Numbered from the stretch's first letter, positions 18,903 through 27,643 are shown. The stretch is 64,000 bases of DNA from Mucilaginibacter gossypiicola (GCF_900110105.1 NZ_FOCL01000005.1:310001-374000); one strand, 5' to 3'. The notes: generated by a model from the letters alone, not told the origin. Program-made: numbers and translations.

Positions 18903-18935
18903 TTGTTATTTTAATCGGATTTGTTATTATATTTG
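18903..18935 (+). promoter_or_regulatory. Promoter of the AAA ATPase/RloB pair
   Basis: TATATTTG (18928-18935) is an exact TAnnTTTG -7 element, with TTG at 18903-18905 in the -33 position (22-bp spacer). It ends 18 bp before the ATG at 18954, giving a very short leader. Confidence 0.5.
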
Positions 18936-18953
18936 CCTTAAATCTATTTTACT

Positions 18954-20255
18954 ATGTTAGTCTCATTTGCAGTAACCAATTTCCGTTCCATACGCGAGCG
19001 CGTACAAATCGATATGGTGAAAAGCGGGCAATCGGGTATGGTATCTAATTATTTCAAATGCGGTAAAAAGCAATTGCTGCGTTCCGCTGTTATCTATGGC
19101 CCTAATGCTTCCGGAAAAAGCAGTTTTTTGCGGGCCATAAAAGCGGCTGAATACCTCGTTTTAAATTCAGCGGATTACAAACTCGATGAGGATATTGAAC
19201 CTTATGAACCTCATACGTTGGATCGGGGTTGTCGGACCCAACCTGTCGTATTTGAGATGAGTTTCGTGGCTAATAAACAGCAGTACGATTATTTGATCTC
19301 CGTTACCGAAAAACGGATTGAATCGGAAGAACTTTATTACTATCCGGCCAATTCCAGGTCTTTGTTGTATTCACGGGTCGCAGAAAAGGAAATCAAATTC
19401 GGTGATTATTATAAAGGCCCGAAAAAAGTGATCGAAAAGTTATTGTCTCCAAACCAGCTATTTCTTTCCAAGGCTGCCGAGAATAATGTGGACTCGCTGA
19501 TGAGCGCTTACCGGTTCTTTAGCAAAGGGCTGACCGCTTATCCGATGATAGAAGAATACGCTGAAAGCAATATCGCCCGGCTGTATGCGAAACGCCTGGC
19601 TGAGGATAAAGATTCTAAGTTTTCGAAACGTTTCAACAAATTGATCTGCGCGCTCGATACCGGTATCGCATCCGTGTCGGCCAAAGAGATCGAGTGGAAA
19701 GATGGTATGTTACCCGGAAGTTTGCCTGAAGATATCAAAAAGCAGATCAGGGAGGATTATAAATATGAGATCCGTACGCAACACTTTGTTTTTGAACAAG
19801 GCAAAAAAGTGGACGTACAGACCTTTGACGTACGCGATGAATCCGCAGGTACTAAAAGCCTTTTTGTGATCGGGGGAATTATTTTAGAGGCCCTGGATAA
19901 TGGGCGCGTGTTGGTCGTAGATGAGTTTGAAAAGAACCTGCATCCAAGTATTACGCACTTTTTGATCCAGTTATTCCATAACCCGATCGTTAATAAAAAG
20001 AATGCGCAGCTCATATTTGCCACTCATGACATCACGCAGCTTTCAACGGATCATTTCAGACGCGATCAGGTTTGGTTTACGGAAAAGAACGAATACGGTG
20101 CCACCTCGTTCTACAGATGTTCTGAAATACCGGGTATACGCCTGGGAACACCATTGGATAAATGGTATGCCAGTGGCAGGTTCGGCGCGACGCCGATCAT
20201 TAACGATGTTGACTTTTTAATTGAAATGCAGGCGGATGATGAGGTTGAGGCTTAA
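18954..20255 (+). CDS. AAA15/OLD-like ATPase of a two-gene RloB system
   Basis: A 433-residue ATPase. It opens MLVSFAVTNFRSIRE, the classic beginning of OLD/RecF/AAA15 proteins. The Walker A is YGPNASGKSS near residue 50, the Walker B region is VLVVDEFEKNLHP near residue 320 with the H-loop style ATHDITQLS after it. There is no TOPRIM domain in this protein; that activity is supplied by the overlapping next gene. The arrangement resembles PARIS and other ATPase plus TOPRIM anti-phage pairs, where the ATPase scaffold holds the effector until triggered. Defence function is inferred. Confidence 0.82.
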   Translation: MLVSFAVTNFRSIRERVQIDMVKSGQSGMVSNYFKCGKKQLLRSAVIYGPNASGKSSFLRAIKAAEYLVLNSADYKLDEDIEPYEPHTLDRGCRTQPVVFEMSFVANKQQYDYLISVTEKRIESEELYYYPANSRSLLYSRVAEKEIKFGDYYKGPKKVIEKLLSPNQLFLSKAAENNVDSLMSAYRFFSKGLTAYPMIEEYAESNIARLYAKRLAEDKDSKFSKRFNKLICALDTGIASVSAKEIEWKDGMLPGSLPEDIKKQIREDYKYEIRTQHFVFEQGKKVDVQTFDVRDESAGTKSLFVIGGIILEALDNGRVLVVDEFEKNLHPSITHFLIQLFHNPIVNKKNAQLIFATHDITQLSTDHFRRDQVWFTEKNEYGATSFYRCSEIPGIRLGTPLDKWYASGRFGATPIINDVDFLIEMQADDEVEA

Positions 20256-20832
20256 TGAAAGGATCCTCATTCTGTGTGAAGGAACAACAGAATACCTGTA
20301 CGCCAGATCGTTACAGATGGAATTGCCGCGCAGTTTGCAAAGGGCAGTTTCGATCGAGATATTCTTTCAAAGTCAAAACGATCCAAAAAGCCTGGTTTCA
20401 GAGGCACGACGCAGAGAACGGGCGGCGCAAAGTGAACGAAATCCTTATGATACGATATGGGTGTTTTTCGACAATGACCGCTGGCCTCAACTGAGCCAGG
20501 CTTTTGAACTGATCGAACGGTATGGCTACCGCGCTGCTTATTCGAGCATGTGTATAGAACATTGGTTCATTTTGCATTTTGAACAATGCGGCCGCGCTTT
20601 CGCTAACGGAGAGGAGGCGATCAGATATCTACGGAATCTCTGGCCGGCTTACCATAAAACGAAGGTGAACGCTTACCATGAACTAAGGGAGCGGTTGAAT
20701 ACGGCATTAAATAATGCGGTACGCATCAATCAGAACCAGGATGATACCTTGCCCATACATCGGCGCAACCCCTACTTTACCGTGCAGGAGCTGGTCGATT
20801 TTTTTGAGCAACTCAAACTAAAGGATATATAA
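20239..20832 (+). CDS. rloB: RloB-like TOPRIM-fold nuclease candidate
   Basis: A 197-residue protein from the ATG at 20239, overlapping the ATPase gene by 17 bp. The TOPRIM-like core is visible: ILILCEGTTEYLYA (catalytic glutamate) near residue 10-23 and YDTIWVFFDNDRWPQ (DxD-like) near residue 75. SSMCIEHWFILHF is a strong RloB family signature. By analogy with AriB of PARIS and other TOPRIM effectors it probably cleaves a nucleic acid on activation. Translational coupling to the ATPase supports a stoichiometric complex. Confidence 0.82.
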   Translation: MRLRLNERILILCEGTTEYLYARSLQMELPRSLQRAVSIEIFFQSQNDPKSLVSEARRRERAAQSERNPYDTIWVFFDNDRWPQLSQAFELIERYGYRAAYSSMCIEHWFILHFEQCGRAFANGEEAIRYLRNLWPAYHKTKVNAYHELRERLNTALNNAVRINQNQDDTLPIHRRNPYFTVQELVDFFEQLKLKDI

Positions 20833-20876
20833 ATAAACTGTTTATGATAAAGAATTAAGGATAACGACAGGAATGA

Positions 20877-20979
20877 ACAAAAAAAGCCCGGGTGTGTGGT
20901 AGCTCCCGAGCGATTTTTTTTCATTCGCACAAGGTGAGTTGAACGAATAAGAGGTTTTTCAGGTCCTCGTTTGTATTCA
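20877..20979 (-). ncRNA. Small RNA candidate with promoter and terminator
   Basis: A minus-strand unit of about 100 nt begins just after a consensus promoter (20986-21015) and ends at a GC-rich hairpin whose 3' arm runs into seven U residues. No open reading frame of useful length lies inside except a short possible leader beginning ATGAAAAAAAATCGC. No Rfam family recognised. Confidence 0.45.
20881..20921. terminator. Bidirectional intrinsic terminator
   Basis: Stem GCCCGGG (20886-20892) with CCCGAGC (20905-20911), one C-A mismatch, flanked by an A-run (20879-20885) and a T-run (20914-20921). It can end the ATPase/RloB transcript on plus and the small RNA on minus. Confidence 0.65.
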
Positions 20980-20985
20980 AACGCA

Positions 20986-21015
20986 CAAAAGTAAAAATAA
21001 TTACTTATTGCGCAA
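20986..21015 (-). promoter_or_regulatory. Minus-strand Bacteroidota promoter
   Basis: Read on the minus strand: TTG (21015-21013), 19 bp, TACTTTTG (20993-20986). Both elements and the spacing match the Bacteroidota consensus. It points away from the HNH-SAVED gene, into the hairpin region. Confidence 0.55.
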
Positions 21016-21091
21016 GATACTTCGCTCCTACCTCCCTGTGCCTTTTCCGGCCACTGTCAGCCGGGTAATTTTTAATAAATAAGGAGGTAAA

Positions 21092-22306
21092 TTGAAAAAC
21101 ACCAATGACAATGAAGATTTAATTGAGACGGATAATTACGTCGTTAACAAAAGGCCGCCCATCTCTCCCGAGGATCGGCTCAAACTGTGGGTGCGCTCTG
21201 GGGGCCGTTGTGCAATCTGTAACAAATATCTGTTAGAGCTTAATTATGATGTGAATATCGGCGAAATGGCCCATATCGTGGGCTGGTCTACGGCTAAGCG
21301 TTCACCCAGAGGGGATGCGCCTTTACCGGCAGAGCAACGCAACAATGTAGATAACCTGGTATTGTTATGCGCCGAGCATCATAAGATCGTGGATACCCCG
21401 GAATTGCTTAAGGAATTTACCGTAGAACGCCTGATCGGTCACAAGATCGCGCATGAGCAACGGGTTTACCACCTGACCGATATGAAGGCAGATGATTCTA
21501 CCGTGGTCTTACGTATGTTCGGCGGTATCAGAGGCCTGTCCGTGGAATTATCCAAAGAGCATGCCCGCCAAATCGTTTTCAGTGATGCGGGTAAATTTGC
21601 TTTGTTCCCGGATAGTTTTGACAAACACGGTATTGAGATCGACCTGCACCAGTTGCTTGATCCCGAAGACAGCTGGGATGCTTATTGGCAAATGGGAGTT
21701 AAACTGATCGATAAAAGCTTGCAACCTTTGAACGAAGGGATCAAACAGGGGCATATACGCCATGTATCCGTATTTACATTGACGAGGATACCGCTGATGA
21801 TCTATCTGGGTTATCAATTAGGTGACAAGATCCCTATGACGATCTACCAAAAACATCGGGGCAAAACTGAGACCTGGCTTTGGTCAGCTACCGCACCCGT
21901 GGAAAAATTTGAATACCGGCAATTGGCATCGGCAGGTAATGATAAGGTCACATTGATCTTATCATTGAGCGGGAGTATTGGTTTAGACGACCTGCCGGCT
22001 GAGCTAAAGGAAGGCACGAATATTTTTGAGGTCCGTCCGGTTGATACCATTCCTAACCGGGATATTTTTCTTAATAAGTTATCCGCGCAAAATTTTACCA
22101 AGACGTTCCATGACCTGCTGAGCGGTTTGGAAATAACGCACAAGGGATGCAGGCAGATCGATCTGGTACCGGCAATTCCGGTCGCAGCAGCAGTGAGCAT
22201 CGGAAGAGGTGTGATGCGTCAGGCGCACCCGGCCATCATGATCTATGATCGTTCGGCCGGAATTTATAAACCAACTATAAAAATAAACGGACATGAAACT
22301 AATTGA
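21092..22306 (+). CDS. cap5: Cap5-like HNH-SAVED CBASS effector
   Basis: A 404-residue protein using a TTG start at 21092, supported by a strong AAGGAGGT at 21081-21088; nearby ATGs are out of frame. The N-terminal HNH nuclease has the cysteine pair CAIC near residue 38, AHIVGWS with the catalytic-type histidine near 60, and LLCAEHHKIVD near 95. The C-terminal half is a SAVED domain, which binds cyclic oligonucleotides and drives oligomerisation. In CBASS such effectors degrade DNA when the partner CD-NTase makes its signal. It overlaps the CD-NTase gene by 14 bp, so the pair is translated together. Confidence 0.88.
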   Translation: MKNTNDNEDLIETDNYVVNKRPPISPEDRLKLWVRSGGRCAICNKYLLELNYDVNIGEMAHIVGWSTAKRSPRGDAPLPAEQRNNVDNLVLLCAEHHKIVDTPELLKEFTVERLIGHKIAHEQRVYHLTDMKADDSTVVLRMFGGIRGLSVELSKEHARQIVFSDAGKFALFPDSFDKHGIEIDLHQLLDPEDSWDAYWQMGVKLIDKSLQPLNEGIKQGHIRHVSVFTLTRIPLMIYLGYQLGDKIPMTIYQKHRGKTETWLWSATAPVEKFEYRQLASAGNDKVTLILSLSGSIGLDDLPAELKEGTNIFEVRPVDTIPNRDIFLNKLSAQNFTKTFHDLLSGLEITHKGCRQIDLVPAIPVAAAVSIGRGVMRQAHPAIMIYDRSAGIYKPTIKINGHETN

Positions 22307-23633
22307 ATACTTTAAAAATTTCCTTGATAGATCGGTCAATCTGAACAGCAGCAGGATAACCTTGCTGGATGAACGCACGACCGCCATTACCAACTTTCTC
22401 AAAGAAAGTGATTTGCTAAAAGACAACTTTGTGGACATTATCCCGCAGGGTTCTTACGCGCATAAGACCATCATTAAACCGGTACGCAGCACGGACGAGT
22501 TTGATGCTGACGTATTGCTTGAACTGGAAGAGTTCGAGGACTGGGAGGCCTGCGATTATGTAGAGAAATTGTATGAGCTATTCAGAAGCCGCGCTATTTA
22601 CCGCGAAAAGGTCGGTCGTAAAACCAGATGTGTAACCATTGATTACGCCAACGATTTCCACATCGATATCGTTCCTTATCTTAAGCGGCATGGCAGTAAT
22701 TATGTCACCAACCGCCGTGATAACAGCTATGAACTGACGGACCCTGAAAAGTTCACCGAATGGCTGGATGAAAAGAACCGGGTGACCAAACATCATTTTG
22801 TCAAAGTGATCCGCTTATTGAAATACCTGCGCGATTACAAACGGACCTTCGCGATCAAGTCCATTATTTTAAGTACGATCGTTGGTGAACAGGTGAATGA
22901 TGTTGCGCTGTTGGAAAACCCCAACTGCTACGATGATATCCCGACGACGCTTTACACGATCATGAAAAAGCTGAAGGCTTATGTTCAGCAGTACCAGATC
23001 ATGCCCACCATTAATGATCCCGGTCAAACCGGTGAGAACTTTGGTGATCGGTGGCATCAGGACGGCTGGGCCAATTTCCGTAATAAGATGATCTTTTATG
23101 CGGATAAGGTAGTTGAGGCCTACGAAGAGTCTGATAAAGAAAAGAGCCTGACTAAATGGCGGGAGATATTTGGCGAGGATTTCAAAAAAGCAGAGGCGGT
23201 AAACGAACAACGCTCAGAGGCTAGTAACACTGCCCTGGTACGATTCGATCAAACCGAGCAACAAATCACCGACCTGGGGATACCTGTCAATATGAACCCG
23301 GTTTATCAGGTCAGGATGATTGGCCGGGTTACAAAAAAGACCGGCTTTCGCGAGTACGACCTGAATACACAAGGCAATAAGGTTTCTACGGGAAGGTATA
23401 TTAATTTCCGGATCTCCAGGTGTACTGTCCCCCAGCCTTATCAAGTTTACTGGAAAACACTGAACCGGGGAAATGAGGCGATCAATCACAATTGTGTACG
23501 CGGTCAGGTCGTATCCGGCGGCGAGACGCATCAGGAACCAACCAGCTTCCGCGGCAATCATTACGTAGAATGCTTTATTGTTAAAGACGGCATTTGTGTA
23601 GCCAAGGACAGGCAATCAGTAATTATCATATAA
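22293..23633 (+). CDS. CBASS CD-NTase with AGS-C sensor domain
   Basis: A 446-residue cGAS/DncV-like nucleotidyltransferase. The polymerase-beta signature is present: PQGSYAHKT near residue 51, TDEFDADVLLEL with aspartates 71 and 73, and the third acidic residue in FHIDIVPYL near 125. Residues about 325-446 match the AGS-C sensor domain (YWKTLNRGNEAINHN, NHYVECFIVKDGICVAKD), typical of CD-NTases in short CBASS operons. It should make a cyclic oligonucleotide in response to phage. No Cap2/Cap3 ancillary genes follow, so this looks like a two-gene core. A strong hairpin terminator begins 7 bp after the stop. Confidence 0.88.
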   Translation: MKLIEYFKNFLDRSVNLNSSRITLLDERTTAITNFLKESDLLKDNFVDIIPQGSYAHKTIIKPVRSTDEFDADVLLELEEFEDWEACDYVEKLYELFRSRAIYREKVGRKTRCVTIDYANDFHIDIVPYLKRHGSNYVTNRRDNSYELTDPEKFTEWLDEKNRVTKHHFVKVIRLLKYLRDYKRTFAIKSIILSTIVGEQVNDVALLENPNCYDDIPTTLYTIMKKLKAYVQQYQIMPTINDPGQTGENFGDRWHQDGWANFRNKMIFYADKVVEAYEESDKEKSLTKWREIFGEDFKKAEAVNEQRSEASNTALVRFDQTEQQITDLGIPVNMNPVYQVRMIGRVTKKTGFREYDLNTQGNKVSTGRYINFRISRCTVPQPYQVYWKTLNRGNEAINHNCVRGQVVSGGETHQEPTSFRGNHYVECFIVKDGICVAKDRQSVIII

Positions 23634-23640
23634 ACAACCC

Positions 23641-23685
23641 GCTACAAGCTGCCCCATCAAAGCAGCTTGTAGCTTCTATTTATTT
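23641..23685 (+). terminator. Intrinsic terminator after the CD-NTase
   Basis: A perfect 12-bp stem: GCTACAAGCTGC (23641-23652), 9-nt loop, GCAGCTTGTAGC (23662-23673), followed by a T-rich tract. It ends the CBASS transcript before the next gene. Confidence 0.75.
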
Positions 23686-23692
23686 TTACAAT

Positions 23693-24298
23693 ATGAACGA
23701 AGCCATTATAATTGGTTGGCCGGAGGAAATCGAAGACCTGGATGCAGAAGATATTATCGCATTGGATTCCGAAACGCTTAGGATAAAAAGCATCAGAACC
23801 AGCTCAGAAGGGATGATGGCCGCACTGGAGTGGTCACTTCCAACTGCATACGTGGTGATGTTGTCCGGCTTATTCTTTAAGTCTTTCTTAGAAGAGGCCG
23901 GAAAAGATGCGTATCAAATGTTAAAGACGTGCATAAAAAACTATATCTTAAAGAAAAGACAGATTAAAACGCGGCTATTGGCGGCGAGTTCATCGCCAAA
24001 AAAACTTTCGCCGGATTACGATCAATCATTAACGATCACACTCAAAGCCAGGTTGCATAGCGGGCTATTGGTTACCGTTCTGGTTTCCGAGAAAGTCGAG
24101 CAGGCAGATGCCGATGATATGCTCGAAGGAATGTTTCATGTCCTTCAATTGCTTTATGAAGACTGTCAGGAAAAAGCACCGGAACCAGCACCAAGTAACA
24201 ATGTCAGACCCGAAGAAATATATCTGCTGGCCGATCCCGAAAACAAAAAATGGGATATATACACATCCAAACAGCTACTCGAAAAATACAAATCATAA
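23693..24298 (+). CDS. Unrecognised 201-residue protein downstream of CBASS
   Basis: Starts at the ATG at 23693; the longer frame from 23594 overlaps the CD-NTase and terminator and is rejected. Acidic N-terminus (MNEAIIIGWPEEIEDLDAED), a hydrophobic stretch SLPTAYVVMLSGLFFKSFLE near residue 48 that could be one membrane helix or a buried helix, then basic and mixed segments, and a proline-rich linker before EEIYLLADPENKKWDIYTSK. I do not recognise a family. It is separated from the CD-NTase by a terminator but lies 37 bp before the next gene, with which it probably forms a separate operon. Confidence 0.6.
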   Translation: MNEAIIIGWPEEIEDLDAEDIIALDSETLRIKSIRTSSEGMMAALEWSLPTAYVVMLSGLFFKSFLEEAGKDAYQMLKTCIKNYILKKRQIKTRLLAASSSPKKLSPDYDQSLTITLKARLHSGLLVTVLVSEKVEQADADDMLEGMFHVLQLLYEDCQEKAPEPAPSNNVRPEEIYLLADPENKKWDIYTSKQLLEKYKS

Positions 24299-24335
24299 CA
24301 AACTTTAAACTTGATCCTTTTTAATATTAATTATC

Positions 24336-25421
24336 ATGCCGCCACGCGATCCCAATAAAACCGCCCGCAACAAAACAGTTGAACAAATGAAGCAACAGCT
24401 TCGTACCATCCTTCCCGCTACCTTGCGTGAGGTTGACCGGGACAGTGAAGCATCACTGAACGCCTTCATCGGCAGCAAAACCGGTGATTTCATCAACACC
24501 TACCATGAGGTGATGCGAACGCCTGACGAATACATTACCAAGTGGCTGGAGGGACTGGAAAAAGGTTTAGCAGAGGGTAAACAGGGTCGCTGGCTGAATA
24601 TGTACGAACATCTGAAGGATAGACGCAACAAAAAGTTTCGGGAATATACGGAGCTGTTCTTACGGCGGTCGTTTTTTAAACACTACGATGAATATGCCCG
24701 TGTACGTCCCGGAGAAAATGAATCGGAGGTTTGGTTTGGCTTGAACGATGCTGATTACGGATTGCTGATCACACCGTGGTTTCACGAGGGTACATGGCGA
24801 AATGACCGTTCTGAGATCAGGGTTTTCCCTGAAGCCTATTGGACTATAGGACACGTTTTAAAAACCGGGTTATGCATAGAGGGCAATAAACGCCAAATGA
24901 CCTTCAGTAAGGTATCAGACTTGTTGAGTTTTATGTATGCACAGATCAGGCTCACCAAATCTCCATATCAGATCGGACTTTATGAGCGTTACATGGATTA
25001 TGTTGATGGTTTTTCCAATCCACTGCAGATACCATTTTTAATCCCGGAATTGCGCTATGACAATAGCGGAAAAAAACATAAACACAGGCTTGATTTCCTG
25101 GTAATCAATCCTTATACTATGGATAAGATAGGTATTGAGTTGAGCCCCTGGTCTACCCACGGCCAGTTTTCGGGAACGAATGCTTCAGGTGCAAAACGAA
25201 CTATCGGGGAAATGAATGACGCAGCGCGGGAGTCTTTTGAGAAAGATGCTGAAAAAGCGCGCGCTTATTTCAAAAAATACAACATTTTTACGTTGACCTA
25301 CACCGACAAAAATCTGGGAGAACTGGACAGCCTCTTTGCAGAGTTAGTGAAGTTCCTGAATCCTTCACAACCACCAGCCCAACTGTCGCTGCATTTGATA
25401 GATGATTATTTCAAGCTGTAG
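24336..25421 (+). CDS. Unrecognised protein, possible PD-(D/E)XK-like fold
   Basis: A 361-residue protein with no secure family. Charged helical N-terminus (residues about 1-110), then a middle part with aromatic clusters (TPWFHEGTWRND, VFPEAYWTIGH). The segment KHKHRLDFLVINPYTM followed by DKIGIELSPWSTHG has the strand-D-strand-ExS pattern of a nuclease-like core, with serine where lysine is usual. The KNLGELDSLFAELVKFL tail is helical. It could be the effector of a two-gene module with the upstream protein, or an accessory to CBASS. Both are guesses from position. Confidence 0.6.
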   Translation: MPPRDPNKTARNKTVEQMKQQLRTILPATLREVDRDSEASLNAFIGSKTGDFINTYHEVMRTPDEYITKWLEGLEKGLAEGKQGRWLNMYEHLKDRRNKKFREYTELFLRRSFFKHYDEYARVRPGENESEVWFGLNDADYGLLITPWFHEGTWRNDRSEIRVFPEAYWTIGHVLKTGLCIEGNKRQMTFSKVSDLLSFMYAQIRLTKSPYQIGLYERYMDYVDGFSNPLQIPFLIPELRYDNSGKKHKHRLDFLVINPYTMDKIGIELSPWSTHGQFSGTNASGAKRTIGEMNDAARESFEKDAEKARAYFKKYNIFTLTYTDKNLGELDSLFAELVKFLNPSQPPAQLSLHLIDDYFKL

Positions 25422-26003
25422 AAAGTATACATTTTAAATTCCAACTGTTAATGAGATAAGGACCGCAACTGGTGATTCTTGGAATTGAACATGAATACGT
25501 TCGGTCACTAAAAGATTACCGGACATTATCGCTTATCGTTTAAACAGCACGCAAGTCATGTTTTGATCAGATCGAAACGATTTGCTGGAACGCTTGGATC
25601 TTGTAAATTTCAATTTGTTTAGCATAAGAAATAGGGGTATATCAAATTTTGAGTGTCATTGATTTTTGTTTTGGAAAGTTTTTATAGTACTGCAGGCAAA
25701 GCATTATCTGTTACATTCTACGGAAGCACAACGGTCTTCGCACATGCATATACAACAGAAGTCCTTTAAAAGACATCTCCTAAAAGAAACCACAACGATA
25801 CGTAAAGGAAATATTTCATTACAAATTATAAATATGGCTATGGGTATATTGTTGTTTCCGAGCTAAATCATTTATACGTTTGTTAGAAAGGAAGTGCATT
25901 GTGGGTAATATATTCTATCAAATTTAGCCTTTAAACTGAGTATTTATATAGTTTGATTTAATTCACAAAAATCGCATCTTTCTGTACCAATTCGAAAACT
26001 ATC
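25422..26003. other. A+T-rich gap without recognised gene
   Basis: About 580 bases. A 66-codon frame at 25666 has no family features and is not called. No hairpin or attachment-site repeat was seen. The right end must hold the TetR gene promoter. Confidence 0.4.
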
Positions 26004-26651
26004 ATGGCCAAACAATATCTAGGAAAGGAACAATCGATGTGTAAGCTCGTTGCGGCGGTTGGTATCGTTATACGGGCTAAAGGATATAAAGGCCTTACAG
26101 GTACTAACATTGCAAAAGCTGCAGGATTAAGCAAACGGTTGATCTACATTTATTTTGAATCTGTAGAAGACTTAATTGAAACATATATCCGGCAAAAAGA
26201 TTATTACGCTGGAGCATCGAGTAATTTTCCTCATTTACAGAGTTCTAAACAAAATAAAACCTATCCAATTTTAATTGACTTACTAACCAATCAGCTGGAA
26301 CAGTTTTATAAAGATGACGAGCTGCAAAAAATTGTTTTATGGCAGATAAGTGAACGCAGTAAGGTAATGTTTGACGTATGTGAGGAAAGGGAGAAATTGG
26401 GAAGCAAATTCTTTAGGTTAGCCGATCTCGAATTCAAAGGAACTTCCGTAGACTTAAGAGCAGTTACTGGCTTATTAGTTGCGGGTATTTATCATATGGT
26501 TTTGCACGCCAAATCTACAGATAGTTTGTTTTGTGAAATTGACCTTAACACCCCTGAAGGATTAGAACGAATTAAAAAAGCAATAATAGATATTTTAGGG
26601 AATACTTATAACAAAGCAATCTCCGAACGAAAAACCAACAGCATAAATTGA
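26004..26651 (+). CDS. TetR-family transcriptional regulator
   Basis: A 215-residue protein with a TetR N-terminal helix-turn-helix: IRAKGYKGLTGTNIAKAAGL, then SKRLIYIYFESVEDLIETYI, residues about 24-64. The C-terminal ligand domain is helical and divergent. No efflux or enzyme gene lies adjacent, so its target is unclear. It converges on an XRE regulator with 10 bp between the stops. Confidence 0.8.
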   Translation: MAKQYLGKEQSMCKLVAAVGIVIRAKGYKGLTGTNIAKAAGLSKRLIYIYFESVEDLIETYIRQKDYYAGASSNFPHLQSSKQNKTYPILIDLLTNQLEQFYKDDELQKIVLWQISERSKVMFDVCEEREKLGSKFFRLADLEFKGTSVDLRAVTGLLVAGIYHMVLHAKSTDSLFCEIDLNTPEGLERIKKAIIDILGNTYNKAISERKTNSIN

Positions 26652-26661
26652 ATATAGCTAT

Positions 26662-27279
26662 TTAGCTTCTTAAGCTTAGAATACTTTTACCTGATAGGGA
26701 AGTTATATATTTCTGATTAGGATTGTTTCGATTTGATGGATCCGTAAGTTCAAGCCAGCCATAATCAATCAACTTCCCAGCAACTCTTTTTAACGTGTTA
26801 ACACTATCGTCCATCTCAAGTAACTTAGTTAATATTTCGTGTCGGCTTTTGGCGGTGTGACAGAAAATAAGAATATCGATATACCTCTGTGCAGCCTTTG
26901 AGCCTAAATTATATGAATAATCATGATTCTCAATAATTTTTACTTGTTCTATAACTTGATCTATTCTTGCTTGCCGGATATTGAAAATTATCTTTTCCGA
27001 ATCATTTGATGGGTCTATAAGGCTTAAATTAAGCCAATCTTCAACTTTTATATTAAATTCAAGTAGGAGATTTCTAAATGTTATTAAAGTGAGGTTCTTT
27101 CCGTTTTCGTAAGCGCTGTATTGAGAACGGGTCATACCCGCAATGTTGGCGAAAGCCTCTGGAGTGGGAAATCCTGCCTTAACTCTTAGTGTCTTTATAA
27201 AAGCTCCTAATACCAAATAAAAAGCCTGATTGTCGTTATTGGCGTCACTTACATTATTGCGGTTGTCCCTTTTTGCCAT
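26662..27279 (-). CDS. XRE-family regulator with winged-helix-like C-terminus
   Basis: A 205-residue protein. An N-terminal helix-turn-helix of the XRE/Cro type spans residues about 25-80 (FANIAGMTRSQYSAYENGKN). The C-terminal part (HEILTKLLEMDDSVNTLKRV, KLIDYGWLELTD) looks like a winged-helix domain. A perfect 14-bp palindrome 36 bp upstream of the start is a likely autoregulatory operator. The divergent SusC operon is about 780 bp away and could be a target. Target inferred only from position. Confidence 0.75.
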   Translation of the reverse strand: MAKRDNRNNVSDANNDNQAFYLVLGAFIKTLRVKAGFPTPEAFANIAGMTRSQYSAYENGKNLTLITFRNLLLEFNIKVEDWLNLSLIDPSNDSEKIIFNIRQARIDQVIEQVKIIENHDYSYNLGSKAAQRYIDILIFCHTAKSRHEILTKLLEMDDSVNTLKRVAGKLIDYGWLELTDPSNRNNPNQKYITSLSGKSILSLRS

Positions 27280-27314
27280 CGCCTTAAGTTGGCAATAAGA
27301 AAAAAAGCTGTCAT

Positions 27315-27328
27315 CCTATTTAAATAGG
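27315..27328. promoter_or_regulatory. Palindromic operator upstream of the XRE gene
   Basis: CCTATTTAAATAGG, a perfect 14-bp palindrome 36 bp upstream of the XRE start codon. A half-site AAATAGG recurs near 27367. Typical geometry for an XRE dimer. Confidence 0.5.
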
Positions 27329-27555
27329 AATAAAATTTTGTCTATATATTTATTATTCTTAAATTTGAAATAGGTTAATTATTAGAAATAGAGCTGCTTT
27401 ATAAATACTTAAGGTACATTAATTTCAGAATTAGCTTATTCTTTTTGATTTATTATTTGGTGTTATTCAAGAGTCTCTTCTGCTAAATTCTGACAAATGC
27501 ATTCGAGGGAGACAATAGGTTTAATGCCCATAAGGATATTTGTGTATTTTTGTAC

Positions 27556-27643
27556 GCACTATAGCTTTATGGGCCCTATTGTAATCCGTTTCGAAAGGCC
27601 GTCAGAAGCCCAGCAGGGCGGTTGTAGGGCCCGGCTATAGTGC
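27556..27643 (+). ncRNA. 88-nt structured RNA or DNA element
   Basis: Helix 1: GCACTATAGC (27556-27565) with GCTATAGTGC (27634-27643), 10 perfect pairs. Helix 2: GGGCCCTA (27571-27578) with TAGGGCCC (27625-27632), 8 perfect pairs, separated from helix 1 by an asymmetric internal loop (5 nt versus 1 nt). Inside are two small hairpins, CCGUUUCGAAAGG and GCCC-AGCA-GGGC. The element is GC-rich in an A+T-rich gap. Strand is uncertain; plus is chosen because the SusC operon lies downstream. No known riboswitch consensus was recognised. Confidence 0.5.

Noticed and set aside
25666..25866. 66-codon frame in the gap before TetR
   Set aside because: No family features, poor composition and no ribosome binding site.
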